DNA of 64,000 nt, taken from the NCBI RefSeq assembly GCF_040047665.1, contig NZ_CP157355.1:3162001-3226000 (forward strand), given 5' to 3'. This document shows, piece by piece, positions 53,663 through 61,949 of the stretch. The stretch is from Chitinibacter sp. FCG-7 (lineage in GTDB: Bacteria; Pseudomonadota; Gammaproteobacteria; Burkholderiales; Chitinibacteraceae). The position numbers were made by a program, and so were the translations under genes. The notes under the pieces were generated by a model, which saw only the letters and a program-made list of their open reading frames with translations, was not told where the DNA came from and searched no databases. Numbering within the stretch: the first letter of the stretch is position 1; every line of letters starts with the position of its first letter.

Positions 53663-54820
53663 ATGCATTTAAAATCACTGCATATCAAAAATTTTCGCGC
53701 GCTGGAAGACTTCCAAGTCAGCAAGCTGGGCCGTGTCAATTTGATCGTCGGCAAGAATAATTCCGGCAAAAGCTCGGTACTGGAAGCGCTGCGGATTTAT
53801 GCGGGGAATGCGCATCCACATTTATTGGAAGATCTTGCCATAAGTCACAATGAGAAATGGCGACTTAATACTAAAGAGTTTGAGTTACAGGATGATTTGC
53901 CTTTTAGATCTTTCTTTGCAAACCGGAGTTTTCCTAAAACTGATGGCGTTGGAATTGATATCGGAGATGGTACCGGTGAAAATTCCGTGAAGATTGAACA
54001 TGTTTTTTATTTTGAGGAAGAATACGCTGAATCTGATGCCGAAGGTGAAGGTAGAACACGTCTTCGAAGAATGCAAGTTTTAAAAAGTGAGTTGGCTAAA
54101 TTTGAAGGTGAGGATATTAATGAATCACTTGCGATTCAAATCGACGATAGTAACCTTGTGATCCTGCGTTTTAGTGGCCCTAATGGCAGACTTAGGCCTC
54201 TCCTGAGAATGCATAAAAGGATGCCATGCTCTTATATTTCTACCCAGTTCACTTCTGAAGATGATTTAGCTGATATGTGGGATAGAGTCGGTCTCACGGA
54301 AGCACAGGAATTTGTTAAAAGTGCACTTCGTATTGTTAGTCCTGATTTCGAAGAAATTCTATTTGTTCGAGATGATGAAAGTGATGAGAGTGATTCTGGT
54401 TCATTGTCTAGAAGTGCAATCGTTAAGTTGAAGAATGTGAATATACCAGTACCTTTGAATAGTATGGGCGATGGTATTTTTCGGATTCTTCAACTATTTC
54501 TTAAGCTGTTTGCTGCCAAGGGCGGTTTTTTGCTAATTGATGAATTCGAAAATGGCCTGCATTACTCAGTTCAAGAGGAAGTCTGGCGACTTATTTTTGA
54601 TCTGGCTGACGTGCTTGATATTCAGGTCTTTGCAACGACTCACAGCTGGGACTGCATCGAGAGCTTTGCCAAAGTCGCCGTTGAAAAAACGGCAACAGAA
54701 GGCGTGCTATTCCGCGTTGGCCGCAGTGTGAGAACCAGCGATCAGGGCCGAGTGATTGCAACGGTGTTTGACGAGCAGAAGCTATTCAATATCACCCAAT
54801 CAGATGTTGAGGTGCGCTGA
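53663..54820 (+). CDS. OLD/AAA15-type ATPase
   Basis: 385 residues. ABC-type head: LKSLHIKNFRALEDF, Walker A GKNNSGKS (30-37), Walker B with D293-E294 in FLLIDEFENGLHY, and the H-loop ATTHSWDC. A variable AT-rich middle (codons ~55-310) is inserted, with an acidic stretch ESDESDSGS. It overlaps the DUF3226 gene by one base (TGATG), so the two are a unit. ATPase plus TOPRIM pairs of this layout include PARIS (AriA/AriB) and split OLD nucleases. It would sense phage proteins or DNA and release or activate the TOPRIM partner (inference). Confidence 0.85.
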   Translation: MHLKSLHIKNFRALEDFQVSKLGRVNLIVGKNNSGKSSVLEALRIYAGNAHPHLLEDLAISHNEKWRLNTKEFELQDDLPFRSFFANRSFPKTDGVGIDIGDGTGENSVKIEHVFYFEEEYAESDAEGEGRTRLRRMQVLKSELAKFEGEDINESLAIQIDDSNLVILRFSGPNGRLRPLLRMHKRMPCSYISTQFTSEDDLADMWDRVGLTEAQEFVKSALRIVSPDFEEILFVRDDESDESDSGSLSRSAIVKLKNVNIPVPLNSMGDGIFRILQLFLKLFAAKGGFLLIDEFENGLHYSVQEEVWRLIFDLADVLDIQVFATTHSWDCIESFAKVAVEKTATEGVLFRVGRSVRTSDQGRVIATVFDEQKLFNITQSDVEVR

Positions 54821-55476
54821 TGGCTGATCGTTTATTACTGGTTGAGGGTGAGGCAGATCGTGCTTTTTTTGAGCTGCTTTGCAGGTCACAAACCATTCTG
54901 GCTGGCATTAATGTCGCGCCGCCTGTTGAGGTCGGAGGGCGTAAAAATACCAAGCAGGGTGTTTTAAATCTGCTGGCTACGCTGATTGGTGATTTAAACG
55001 ATGGTCGATTGCAGGCTCTGGCGATTGTAGTGGATGCGGATTGGGTGGCTAATGGTGGTGGTTTTGCCAATACAGTTAGTCAAGTCACTCGTGAGGTAGC
55101 TGCACAGGGTTATGACACGCTGCCCATAGCCCTTGCTGCTGGTGGTTTGATCTACAAACACAACGATGGTTTGCCCGATCTTGGCGTTTGGGTAATGCCA
55201 GATAATGCATCCGAGGGCATGCTGGAAGACTGGATCAAGCAATCGGTATTGCCCGCTGAACGCGGCATTTTGGCGCAAGCCGAAATGACCGTGGCCTGTC
55301 TAGTTGTCCCAAAATTCAATGCAAATCGCTTGAGTAAAGCTGAAGTGGCAACTTGGCTGGCTTGGCAAAAGAGGCCTGGTGAAGGTCTTTATTATGCAGT
55401 CGAAGGCAATCTGCTTGACTCCACTGCGGCATTACATATTGGTTTGGTTCAGTGGTTGAAAACTGTGTTTCCGTAA
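54820..55476 (+). CDS. DUF3226 TOPRIM-like protein, partner of the ATPase
   Basis: 218 residues. TOPRIM-type acidic sites: E9 in LLLVEGEADRAF and the D72-x-D74 of AIVVDADW. The family hallmark is VWVMPDNASEGMLEDWI. A lysine/asparagine loop RKNTKQGV follows the first strand. In PARIS the TOPRIM partner (DUF4435) is a tRNA nuclease toxin; DUF3226 is a different TOPRIM family, so the target here is open. It overlaps the ATPase stop. Confidence 0.82.
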   Translation: MADRLLLVEGEADRAFFELLCRSQTILAGINVAPPVEVGGRKNTKQGVLNLLATLIGDLNDGRLQALAIVVDADWVANGGGFANTVSQVTREVAAQGYDTLPIALAAGGLIYKHNDGLPDLGVWVMPDNASEGMLEDWIKQSVLPAERGILAQAEMTVACLVVPKFNANRLSKAEVATWLAWQKRPGEGLYYAVEGNLLDSTAALHIGLVQWLKTVFP

Positions 55477-55529
55477 TGGTTTGTGCCTTTTTCAATCCTC
55501 TCATTTAGCCATCCAATTGGTCTGCACAC

Positions 55530-58500
55530 ATGAATTTCCCAAGTGAAGCCGTCGATACCGCTACGGCAAATTCAGTATCAAACCCTAGCTTTCAGCTCAA
55601 AAAACTCATCCTGATTGATTCGCTCAGTATCGGCCGGATTATTGAGTTTCCGGTGGATGGCGGGGCGGTTTTGACTGGGCGTAATGGCCGTGGCAAAACG
55701 TCGATGCTGCAATTGTTGCTGCTGTTTTACGGTGAAAGCCCCAATCGGATTGTGACCACCGAAGCGGGGAAACACACCTTTACTGGCTACTATCTACCGC
55801 GTACTACTTCCTATATTGCTTTCGAATATCAGCGCCCCGATGGTGGGCTGCGGATGGTGGTGGCATATGCCGATAAGCATGGCGAGAAAGTGTGTTTCCG
55901 CTTGCTGCGAGAAGGCTTTGATCCCAGGCAGTTCGTGACCGCTGATGGGGCTTTCGTGCCTGCGCCACAGTTTGTGCGCCATTTAAAGCTGGCTGGCTTT
56001 CGCTGCCATGAACAGCAAATTGAATCTTTGGCTGAATACCGCGCCATCATGCTGGCAACGCACAGCACTAGTGGTGATCGCAAACGCTTGCGCGAGATTC
56101 GTGAGCTTTCGTCAGATTACGGTTTTACGCTGCCCAATAAACCACTGCATCAGATTGAAAAAATCATCACCGGTATGTTCCGCCGCAAGACTAATTTTGA
56201 AGACTTGCAGAGCATGGTGGTGGAATGTACCAGCGATACGCAGCAAACGCTGAGTATGACGGCAGATCGTAAAAAGCTGGAAGATTGGCCGCGCCACTAT
56301 GCCGCCTACACGTCGGTGATGACGCTTGAGCCGGTGATGGAGCAAGCCGATCAAGCGGCACAGCGGCTGGAAGCGACGCGTGCCAGCTTGGGCGAAGTCA
56401 AAGGCAAGCTCGCGTCCTTGCTTTTGCATTTAGAAGACCAATGGCATGGCTTCGCTGAGCAAAAATCTAAGCTCGACACCGAGCATCAGCAGGCACGTAA
56501 TCGATATACCGATGCGCGTGGGCAGTTACAAAGCAAAAAAATTGAAGCAGAAAAAAATGCGCAGTATGCCGAGGGCAAAGCCACCGAGCTTCAGCAGGCG
56601 TGGGATCGCTACGAGCAGCAAGGGATTCGGTCAAGCGATGAGCTGGTGAAGCGAGCCCCTGATTTGCGCGATGAAAAACAGCAGCTTGAGAAACGGCAGG
56701 AAACGCTGCTGGGTGAGCAAAGCGAAATTGCACAACGTTATGAAACCTTAAAGCAAAAGCAGCAAGCACGGTTTTATTCCGAGAAAGAAGATCTTGACCA
56801 ACAGGCGGATCAGGAACGGCAGCGATTTGAAACACTCGAACACCAGCTAGAGCAGAAAATTGCAGGGGAGCGACTTGATTTAGATGCCACGCAAAAAACG
56901 CAGCGCGAGCCTTATGCCTTGTCCTTAGCACAAGCGCAGGAAGCTGTTGGTTCTTGGCGTACTCAGCTTAATAACCCTCAAGTACCTCCAGAAAGTCAGG
57001 CCCTGGTCGATGCCAAGCAGCAAGCGTTGACCGACGCGCTAGAAAAGAAAAATCAGCGTTCTAACGTCCAGCAAGAAAAAACGACTGCATTTAGTACAGC
57101 AAAAATCAATTTCGAACGGCAAGAGCGCAAAGTTGAAGAAAAGAAAAAAGAGCTAGCCAAATTTGAGTCTGCACTGCTAGAGAAGCAGCGCTTTGCCATG
57201 CCCGAGCCGGGCTCCTTGCTGCATTTTTTGCGTTCTGAATGCCCTGACTGGACGCAAGATATTGCACGCGTAATTGATGGCGAACTGTTAACGCGCACTG
57301 ATTTAAGCCCGCAGTTTATTGAGCGACTAGATTCGCTGTATGGGCTCAATCTTGATTTATCTAAGCTGGCTCCGCATGCGCTGGCCGACGAATCAACGGC
57401 ACAATTTGAAATTACGCAGCAGCAACGCCAAGTCGCCCTGTCTCGTACAGAGTTGGAGGCTGAGCAAGCGACACTCGGCCAATGCAGCAGTGTCTGTGCG
57501 CAAACTGAAACGGCCATGCGGCAACATGAGCAAGTATTGTTGCAAGCCATGGCTCACGTGGAAACTGCCAAGGCTGAATTGGCATCAGCGAAACAGCAGC
57601 TAAACGAGCAACGAAATCTCGCCAAAGCGAATGCGGAAGCGGGCTTGGCCAAGGCCAAACTGGTATTGGAGCATTGTCAGCGCGAGATCGACCAACTTGA
57701 TCGTGCTGGTCGAGATGCTCGCGATGAGCTGGAGCAAAAGGCACTGCAGGAGAAAAAAGCTTTAACCGAGCAGAAACGCGGAGCGATTGATGCACTGAAT
57801 ACCAAAGAAAAAGCAGCGAGAGCCGAGCTAGCACAAACGCTGCTGCAATTGGATGTCGAATGTCGTTCTGCGCTGCAGGCGAAGGGTATTGATACTGAAC
57901 GTTTGCAAGAAATTGCTGATCGTTTGCGGCTTATTGATCGTGATCTTGGTCAAATCAAATTGGTCATTGAATCGGTGCAGAGTTGGCGTCTCTGGCTGCG
58001 CGATGAATGGCCTAAGCGTGAAAATTGGCTACAAGATGCTCGCCAACATCGCGCGCAGGAAGAGGCATTCAACCAGAAGCTCAAAACGCTAGATCGTGAG
58101 TGGAAAGAGGGTGACGTCCGATATCAAACTCAGTTTGAACAACTCAAGCAACAGCTCGAAAAACTCGACCAACAGCAAAAATTGACGCGTACTCGACTTG
58201 AAAAGATGGTGGCATACACCGCGATCGAGGTCCGTACGTTTGATCCTAGCTGGACTTTAGATCTGCTCGTTGGCTTAGCCAATAAAGCGTATGACGATGA
58301 GCAGCAGAGTAAAGCCGAAGTGCGTCGCTTAGTGAACGAACTTCGGCGGGGCTTCGCGAAAACGCAGGGGGCGAAACCGAGTGAATTTATCGAGTTAAAT
58401 CACCTTGCCCTGATTGATGCACCCGATGAAGCATGGGTGCCGCTATTTAGAAGCTGGTTTACCGAAGAGCATCGTACTGTGCAGCGCATTTTGCTGATGG

Positions 58501-59216
58501 ACGCGCGTTTGATCGCGGGTACGGTGATTCAATTTCATCGCACCATGGATGAGTTCCATAAAAAAGTGCTGCAATTTAATCGCGAATTGCAAAATCATCT
58601 GGATCAAAATATTTCATTTGAAAGCATTAGCCAGGTGAAGGTTGAGGTGGTTTCGACGATCCGTGAATTGGCGTATTGGCAGTCGATTTGCGAGATGGCC
58701 GAGGCGAATCATCATTGGGTTAATGGCATGAGCAATGAATTACCGCCTGCGCCGTTTGCAAAAACGCTGGATGATTTGCTGAGCCATTGGGAAACCAAGT
58801 CTGGGATTCAGGCTGATTTAAAGCAGCTGATCCGGATTCAGGGTGAAGTGGTTGAAAATGGTAATACGCGCCAATTCAGGAAAGCTTCGGATTTGGAAGC
58901 GGTGTCATCCAATGGCTTGTCCTACCTAGTGTTGGTCAGTATTTTTGTGGCCTTTATTAACCGGATTCGCCGAGATGCCAATGTGAATATTGTCTGGGCT
59001 TTGGATGAGCTTAAAGATCTCGATAGCGGCAATGTGGTGCATCTGATCGAGCTATTAAAGTGCAATCACATCACGCTGGTGTCGGCGTTTCCAGATCCAG
59101 ACCCAGAGACTTTGGCGTTATTTAATCATTGCTTCACGGTGGAACCAGACCGACGCTTGATGCAAGTGAGAGTCGCTGACCCATATTTGCTGGAGGAGGA
59201 GGCCGCTCATGTTTGA
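55530..59216 (+). CDS. SMC/MukB-like ATPase (JetC/MksB-like, DUF3584 type)
   Basis: 1228 residues from ATG 55530, which lacks a good binding site. Walker A is GRNGRGKT (50-57); the YYLPRTTSYIAFEY block follows the first ATPase half. Long coiled coils span ~280-540 and ~650-1000 around a hinge-like domain (~560-640: SLLHFLRSECPDWTQDIA). The C-terminal half has signature SSNGLSYL (~1126) and Walker B ALDELKDLD with D1159-E1160. It should form the motor of a condensin that extrudes DNA loops. It leads a four-gene operon; in Wadjet and Mks loci this gene normally comes after the MukF- and MukE-like genes. Confidence 0.85.
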   Translation: MNFPSEAVDTATANSVSNPSFQLKKLILIDSLSIGRIIEFPVDGGAVLTGRNGRGKTSMLQLLLLFYGESPNRIVTTEAGKHTFTGYYLPRTTSYIAFEYQRPDGGLRMVVAYADKHGEKVCFRLLREGFDPRQFVTADGAFVPAPQFVRHLKLAGFRCHEQQIESLAEYRAIMLATHSTSGDRKRLREIRELSSDYGFTLPNKPLHQIEKIITGMFRRKTNFEDLQSMVVECTSDTQQTLSMTADRKKLEDWPRHYAAYTSVMTLEPVMEQADQAAQRLEATRASLGEVKGKLASLLLHLEDQWHGFAEQKSKLDTEHQQARNRYTDARGQLQSKKIEAEKNAQYAEGKATELQQAWDRYEQQGIRSSDELVKRAPDLRDEKQQLEKRQETLLGEQSEIAQRYETLKQKQQARFYSEKEDLDQQADQERQRFETLEHQLEQKIAGERLDLDATQKTQREPYALSLAQAQEAVGSWRTQLNNPQVPPESQALVDAKQQALTDALEKKNQRSNVQQEKTTAFSTAKINFERQERKVEEKKKELAKFESALLEKQRFAMPEPGSLLHFLRSECPDWTQDIARVIDGELLTRTDLSPQFIERLDSLYGLNLDLSKLAPHALADESTAQFEITQQQRQVALSRTELEAEQATLGQCSSVCAQTETAMRQHEQVLLQAMAHVETAKAELASAKQQLNEQRNLAKANAEAGLAKAKLVLEHCQREIDQLDRAGRDARDELEQKALQEKKALTEQKRGAIDALNTKEKAARAELAQTLLQLDVECRSALQAKGIDTERLQEIADRLRLIDRDLGQIKLVIESVQSWRLWLRDEWPKRENWLQDARQHRAQEEAFNQKLKTLDREWKEGDVRYQTQFEQLKQQLEKLDQQQKLTRTRLEKMVAYTAIEVRTFDPSWTLDLLVGLANKAYDDEQQSKAEVRRLVNELRRGFAKTQGAKPSEFIELNHLALIDAPDEAWVPLFRSWFTEEHRTVQRILLMDARLIAGTVIQFHRTMDEFHKKVLQFNRELQNHLDQNISFESISQVKVEVVSTIRELAYWQSICEMAEANHHWVNGMSNELPPAPFAKTLDDLLSHWETKSGIQADLKQLIRIQGEVVENGNTRQFRKASDLEAVSSNGLSYLVLVSIFVAFINRIRRDANVNIVWALDELKDLDSGNVVHLIELLKCNHITLVSAFPDPDPETLALFNHCFTVEPDRRLMQVRVADPYLLEEEAAHV

Positions 59217-59835
59217 ACGTACGGTTCGGCTCTTACTGGAAGGTACATTTGTTTGCGAGATTACGCATCGTGAAGCGTTTTCCTTTTTGAATAACCCAGC
59301 CAATCAGCAGAGCGTGAATGATTATTTGGGCAAAATTGGTCTGAAACTATCCAGAACTCAGCATGGTGGAGCATTTTTTGCTGCGCATATCGAAACGGGT
59401 GGGCCAGAGAAAAAAGCCGCGAAAGAAGTATTCATCAAGATCAAACATGAGTTGCGCCCCTTGGTGGCTTTCCTTGAATTGGTAATGCGTGTCTCGCAAA
59501 AGGATGATGTGATTTGCGCTGGCTTTGTGATTGAGACGGCAAGCTTGATGTTATCGATTGATAGTAATCCAACGCTGCGCAACGATTTGCAGTCGCTAGC
59601 TAACTTGGTGAAAGGGCAAGCTGCCGATAGCTCGGATCGTGCCCGATTTAATAAAGTGCTGAATCGCTTTAAGGACGAAGGTTATTTGTTTCTCGCCAAT
59701 AGTGAGCGCGAAATTTATCAAGTGACTGGCAAGATCGAATTCATTATGGAGGCCATTGCTTTCTTGTCCGAACATGAAAAGATCGGGCTTGATGACGAAG
59801 AAACCGAAGTCACCAGCCAAGGATCATTGCTGTGA
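59209..59835 (+). CDS. MukE/MksE/JetB-like subunit
   Basis: 208 residues; ATG 59209 overlaps the SMC stop by 8 bp. An N-terminal hydrophobic helix (RTVRLLLEGTFVCEITH) is followed by winged-helix-like segments (SVNDYLGKIGLKLSRT) and a second one (FNKVLNRFKDEGYLFLANSE, YQVTGKIEFIMEAIAFL). Length and layout fit the MukE/JetB family of small kleisin-binding proteins. Identity rests on these features and on operon context; primary sequence similarity in this family is low. Confidence 0.65.
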   Translation: MFERTVRLLLEGTFVCEITHREAFSFLNNPANQQSVNDYLGKIGLKLSRTQHGGAFFAAHIETGGPEKKAAKEVFIKIKHELRPLVAFLELVMRVSQKDDVICAGFVIETASLMLSIDSNPTLRNDLQSLANLVKGQAADSSDRARFNKVLNRFKDEGYLFLANSEREIYQVTGKIEFIMEAIAFLSEHEKIGLDDEETEVTSQGSLL

Positions 59836-61082
59836 CCACGGGCGTTGCACATATTGCAGCCTATCTTGAGGTGCTGCATAAACATCGTGATCTAGTTGCC
59901 GATGCCTATATCAATGGCGGTATCACGCTGACTGATGAAACTCAGCGCGCCTTGTATTTGCTCAAGCAGCACCGTGCGCTGGTGCCTGCGGTGCAGGATG
60001 AGTTTCGCCTCAATTCAAGTTTAAGCCGTCACTTGGATGAAGTTTTTCTTCGGCAGCGCAATTACGCCGTCAGTGCCAACTTTGCCGAGCAAATTGATCG
60101 TTTGCCACAATTGATTGATGAGTATCTGAAGGCATGCCTTGATAACCGTGCTGAAGATCGAGATACCTACTCGGATGACTTTAAATCGGGTGTGTTTGAG
60201 TTGGCCGAAGGACTCGATTCATTCTTAGCCCTGATGCGCTCCTTGGCGGATAACCGTTTTGCCAATGTCAGCACCCTAGAGCAGAAAAAACGCCAGAATG
60301 AGTTTTATCTGGGCAAGTGCGAACAAATTGGCATTGCTTTAGGTGCATTACAAGATGCGGCATTATTGGAGCAATTAAGTGGTTCATCGTTATTACAGCC
60401 CTTGCAGCAAATCTACCAGAGTCAAATTTTAGAGCGCTTGCCGCAATGGCGTGCCTCGTTGATGGATATTTCAACGGTCTTAAAAGAATATCTATACCGC
60501 CTGCGCCAGGTCGAGCCACAAGCTCAGCGTTTACGTGCATTTGCCCAGTTTCTACGAAAGAATCCAGATTACATCCCGCCTGATGTGGATGAACTCAATC
60601 ATTTGCCTGATTGGTGCTCAACGTTCGAAGGTTTCAAAATCTCAGCCCATGCTGATTTATCGGATAATCTGACTCGCGATGCTTTAGTTGAAGTCGCGCA
60701 ATCCATACCTGCTCCAACATTGCGCTTTGCGGTAGAGCGCCAAGCTGGCCAGATGATTACGGATGACGCGCAAGGCCGAGTCAACATTATCGCCGCATCA
60801 CCAGTTCAGCGGGCATTTGCATTGTATTTGAAGGCAGTAAGACAATCTCAAGAACCGATTTCAGCCATTGAGTGGCTACGAAAAATGCCCGACTATCAGT
60901 CCATTGATGAGGCTGCATGGCTGGTTTATTTACTGCATGCTTGGCAGATTCTAGAAGCCAAGAAAAAGATATCTGGGTTAGCGATGCGCCGTGTGGAAAA
61001 CACTGTCGCCTACCCGGGTCTGAGTGAAGCGATGTCTGGCAACCTGATTGTGAGCGATGTGGAAATATGGAAAAAAGCTTAA
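59832..61082 (+). CDS. MukF/MksF/JetA-like kleisin
   Basis: 416 residues from GTG 59832, overlapping the previous stop (GTGA). Mostly helical: AYLEVLHKHRDLVADAYI, FRLNSSLSRHLDEVFLRQRN, a middle of long amphipathic helices, then LRAFAQFLRKNPDYIPP and a C-terminal domain. This fits the MukF-like kleisin, which bridges the heads of the SMC dimer. It overlaps the TOPRIM gene by 16 bp. The assignment is by length, helical pattern and position; I am less sure of it than of the SMC gene. Confidence 0.6.
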   Translation: MTTGVAHIAAYLEVLHKHRDLVADAYINGGITLTDETQRALYLLKQHRALVPAVQDEFRLNSSLSRHLDEVFLRQRNYAVSANFAEQIDRLPQLIDEYLKACLDNRAEDRDTYSDDFKSGVFELAEGLDSFLALMRSLADNRFANVSTLEQKKRQNEFYLGKCEQIGIALGALQDAALLEQLSGSSLLQPLQQIYQSQILERLPQWRASLMDISTVLKEYLYRLRQVEPQAQRLRAFAQFLRKNPDYIPPDVDELNHLPDWCSTFEGFKISAHADLSDNLTRDALVEVAQSIPAPTLRFAVERQAGQMITDDAQGRVNIIAASPVQRAFALYLKAVRQSQEPISAIEWLRKMPDYQSIDEAAWLVYLLHAWQILEAKKKISGLAMRRVENTVAYPGLSEAMSGNLIVSDVEIWKKA

Positions 61083-61942
61083 TCAAAACCTTGCTGCGTA
61101 TTGTTCAGAATGATGACGAGAAAACTTCGTCTTCGCGTGGATTAGAACAATTTGCCAATATGCATCAAATCGGTCACTTGCAGGGTAGAAGCTATGTATT
61201 TAATGCTGCCGATAAGCAAATCATTAAAGACCTACTCAAGGTTGAAGCGGGGATTGATGCTGATTCAACACGCCCCGAGGCATGGGATGGATTAAGTCGT
61301 ACGGAAAGCTTGGCATTAGCTAGTAATGAAAAACTCAGTCAAAGTAATGTGAGATTGAACCGCGTTGCAGTTAAAGCTTTAGCCGGAAGCGTGGTTTGCC
61401 TTGGTGATGAGGCGCTGAAACTTCCTGATGGAAGCCATTTGGAACTGGATTGGCAGCAAGTTGCAATACTAAATCGGCACGATGGCGTGATGTTGGTTGA
61501 AAACTGGGAGGCATTTGAAAATATCCATCAGTTGCAGTTTGAGCCCAACATGGCATCTCGCAATCCACTCGTCGTGTTTCGGGGTATGCCGCAGGTGTAT
61601 CGTCAAGACTATGTAGTCGCGCTTTTGGATTCTCTCAAACTTCCGGTTTATGCATTTGTCGACTTTGATCCTTCCGGTCTCGTGATCGCGCTGAGTACAC
61701 CTTATTTCGTGAGTTTAATTGCACCACCCAATGACATGCTGCAAGCGGCCTTTAAAGCGTGCACCAACGGCGCAAGATTTCAAAGCCAACTGCCAGAAAC
61801 GCAAGCTGTACTAGAACAGTGTAATCATTCTGAAATTAGTCAATATTGGCAATTGTTTAAAAATGCTGGAGTAGCCTTACCTCAAGAATATTTCTTGTCA
61901 GGCATTTCATTAGAAATAACAAACGAATTAACTCAATACTAA
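61067..61942 (+). CDS. TOPRIM protein resembling JetD/MksG/Topo VI-A
   Basis: 291 residues, shorter than JetD (~390). The C-terminal TOPRIM has the acidic E145 in VMLVENWEAF, LVVFRGMPQVYRQD, and D199-x-D201 in AFVDFDPSGLVIA, matching the metal site of JetD and topoisomerase VI-A. The N-terminal ~100 residues may be a winged helix. JetD is the nuclease that cuts plasmid DNA reeled in by JetABC. Here it should do the same for this SMC complex, on phage or plasmid DNA (inference). pglZ begins 8 bp after its stop. Confidence 0.8.
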   Translation: MEKSLIKTLLRIVQNDDEKTSSSRGLEQFANMHQIGHLQGRSYVFNAADKQIIKDLLKVEAGIDADSTRPEAWDGLSRTESLALASNEKLSQSNVRLNRVAVKALAGSVVCLGDEALKLPDGSHLELDWQQVAILNRHDGVMLVENWEAFENIHQLQFEPNMASRNPLVVFRGMPQVYRQDYVVALLDSLKLPVYAFVDFDPSGLVIALSTPYFVSLIAPPNDMLQAAFKACTNGARFQSQLPETQAVLEQCNHSEISQYWQLFKNAGVALPQEYFLSGISLEITNELTQY

Positions 61943-61949
61943 ATTGGCC

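Noticed and set aside
53663..54820. Reading the ATPase as a PglX-associated SMC-like protein of the condensin operon
   Set aside because: It lacks coiled coils and overlaps the DUF3226 gene, with a separate 54 bp gap before the SMC gene, so it is better seen as its own two-gene unit.
55512..55523. Block CCAATTGGTCTGCA before the SMC gene resembling the core of palindromic elements F and G
   Set aside because: Only about 12 bases match and the GGGTAT/ATACCC ends are absent. A match of this length is expected by chance at this scale.
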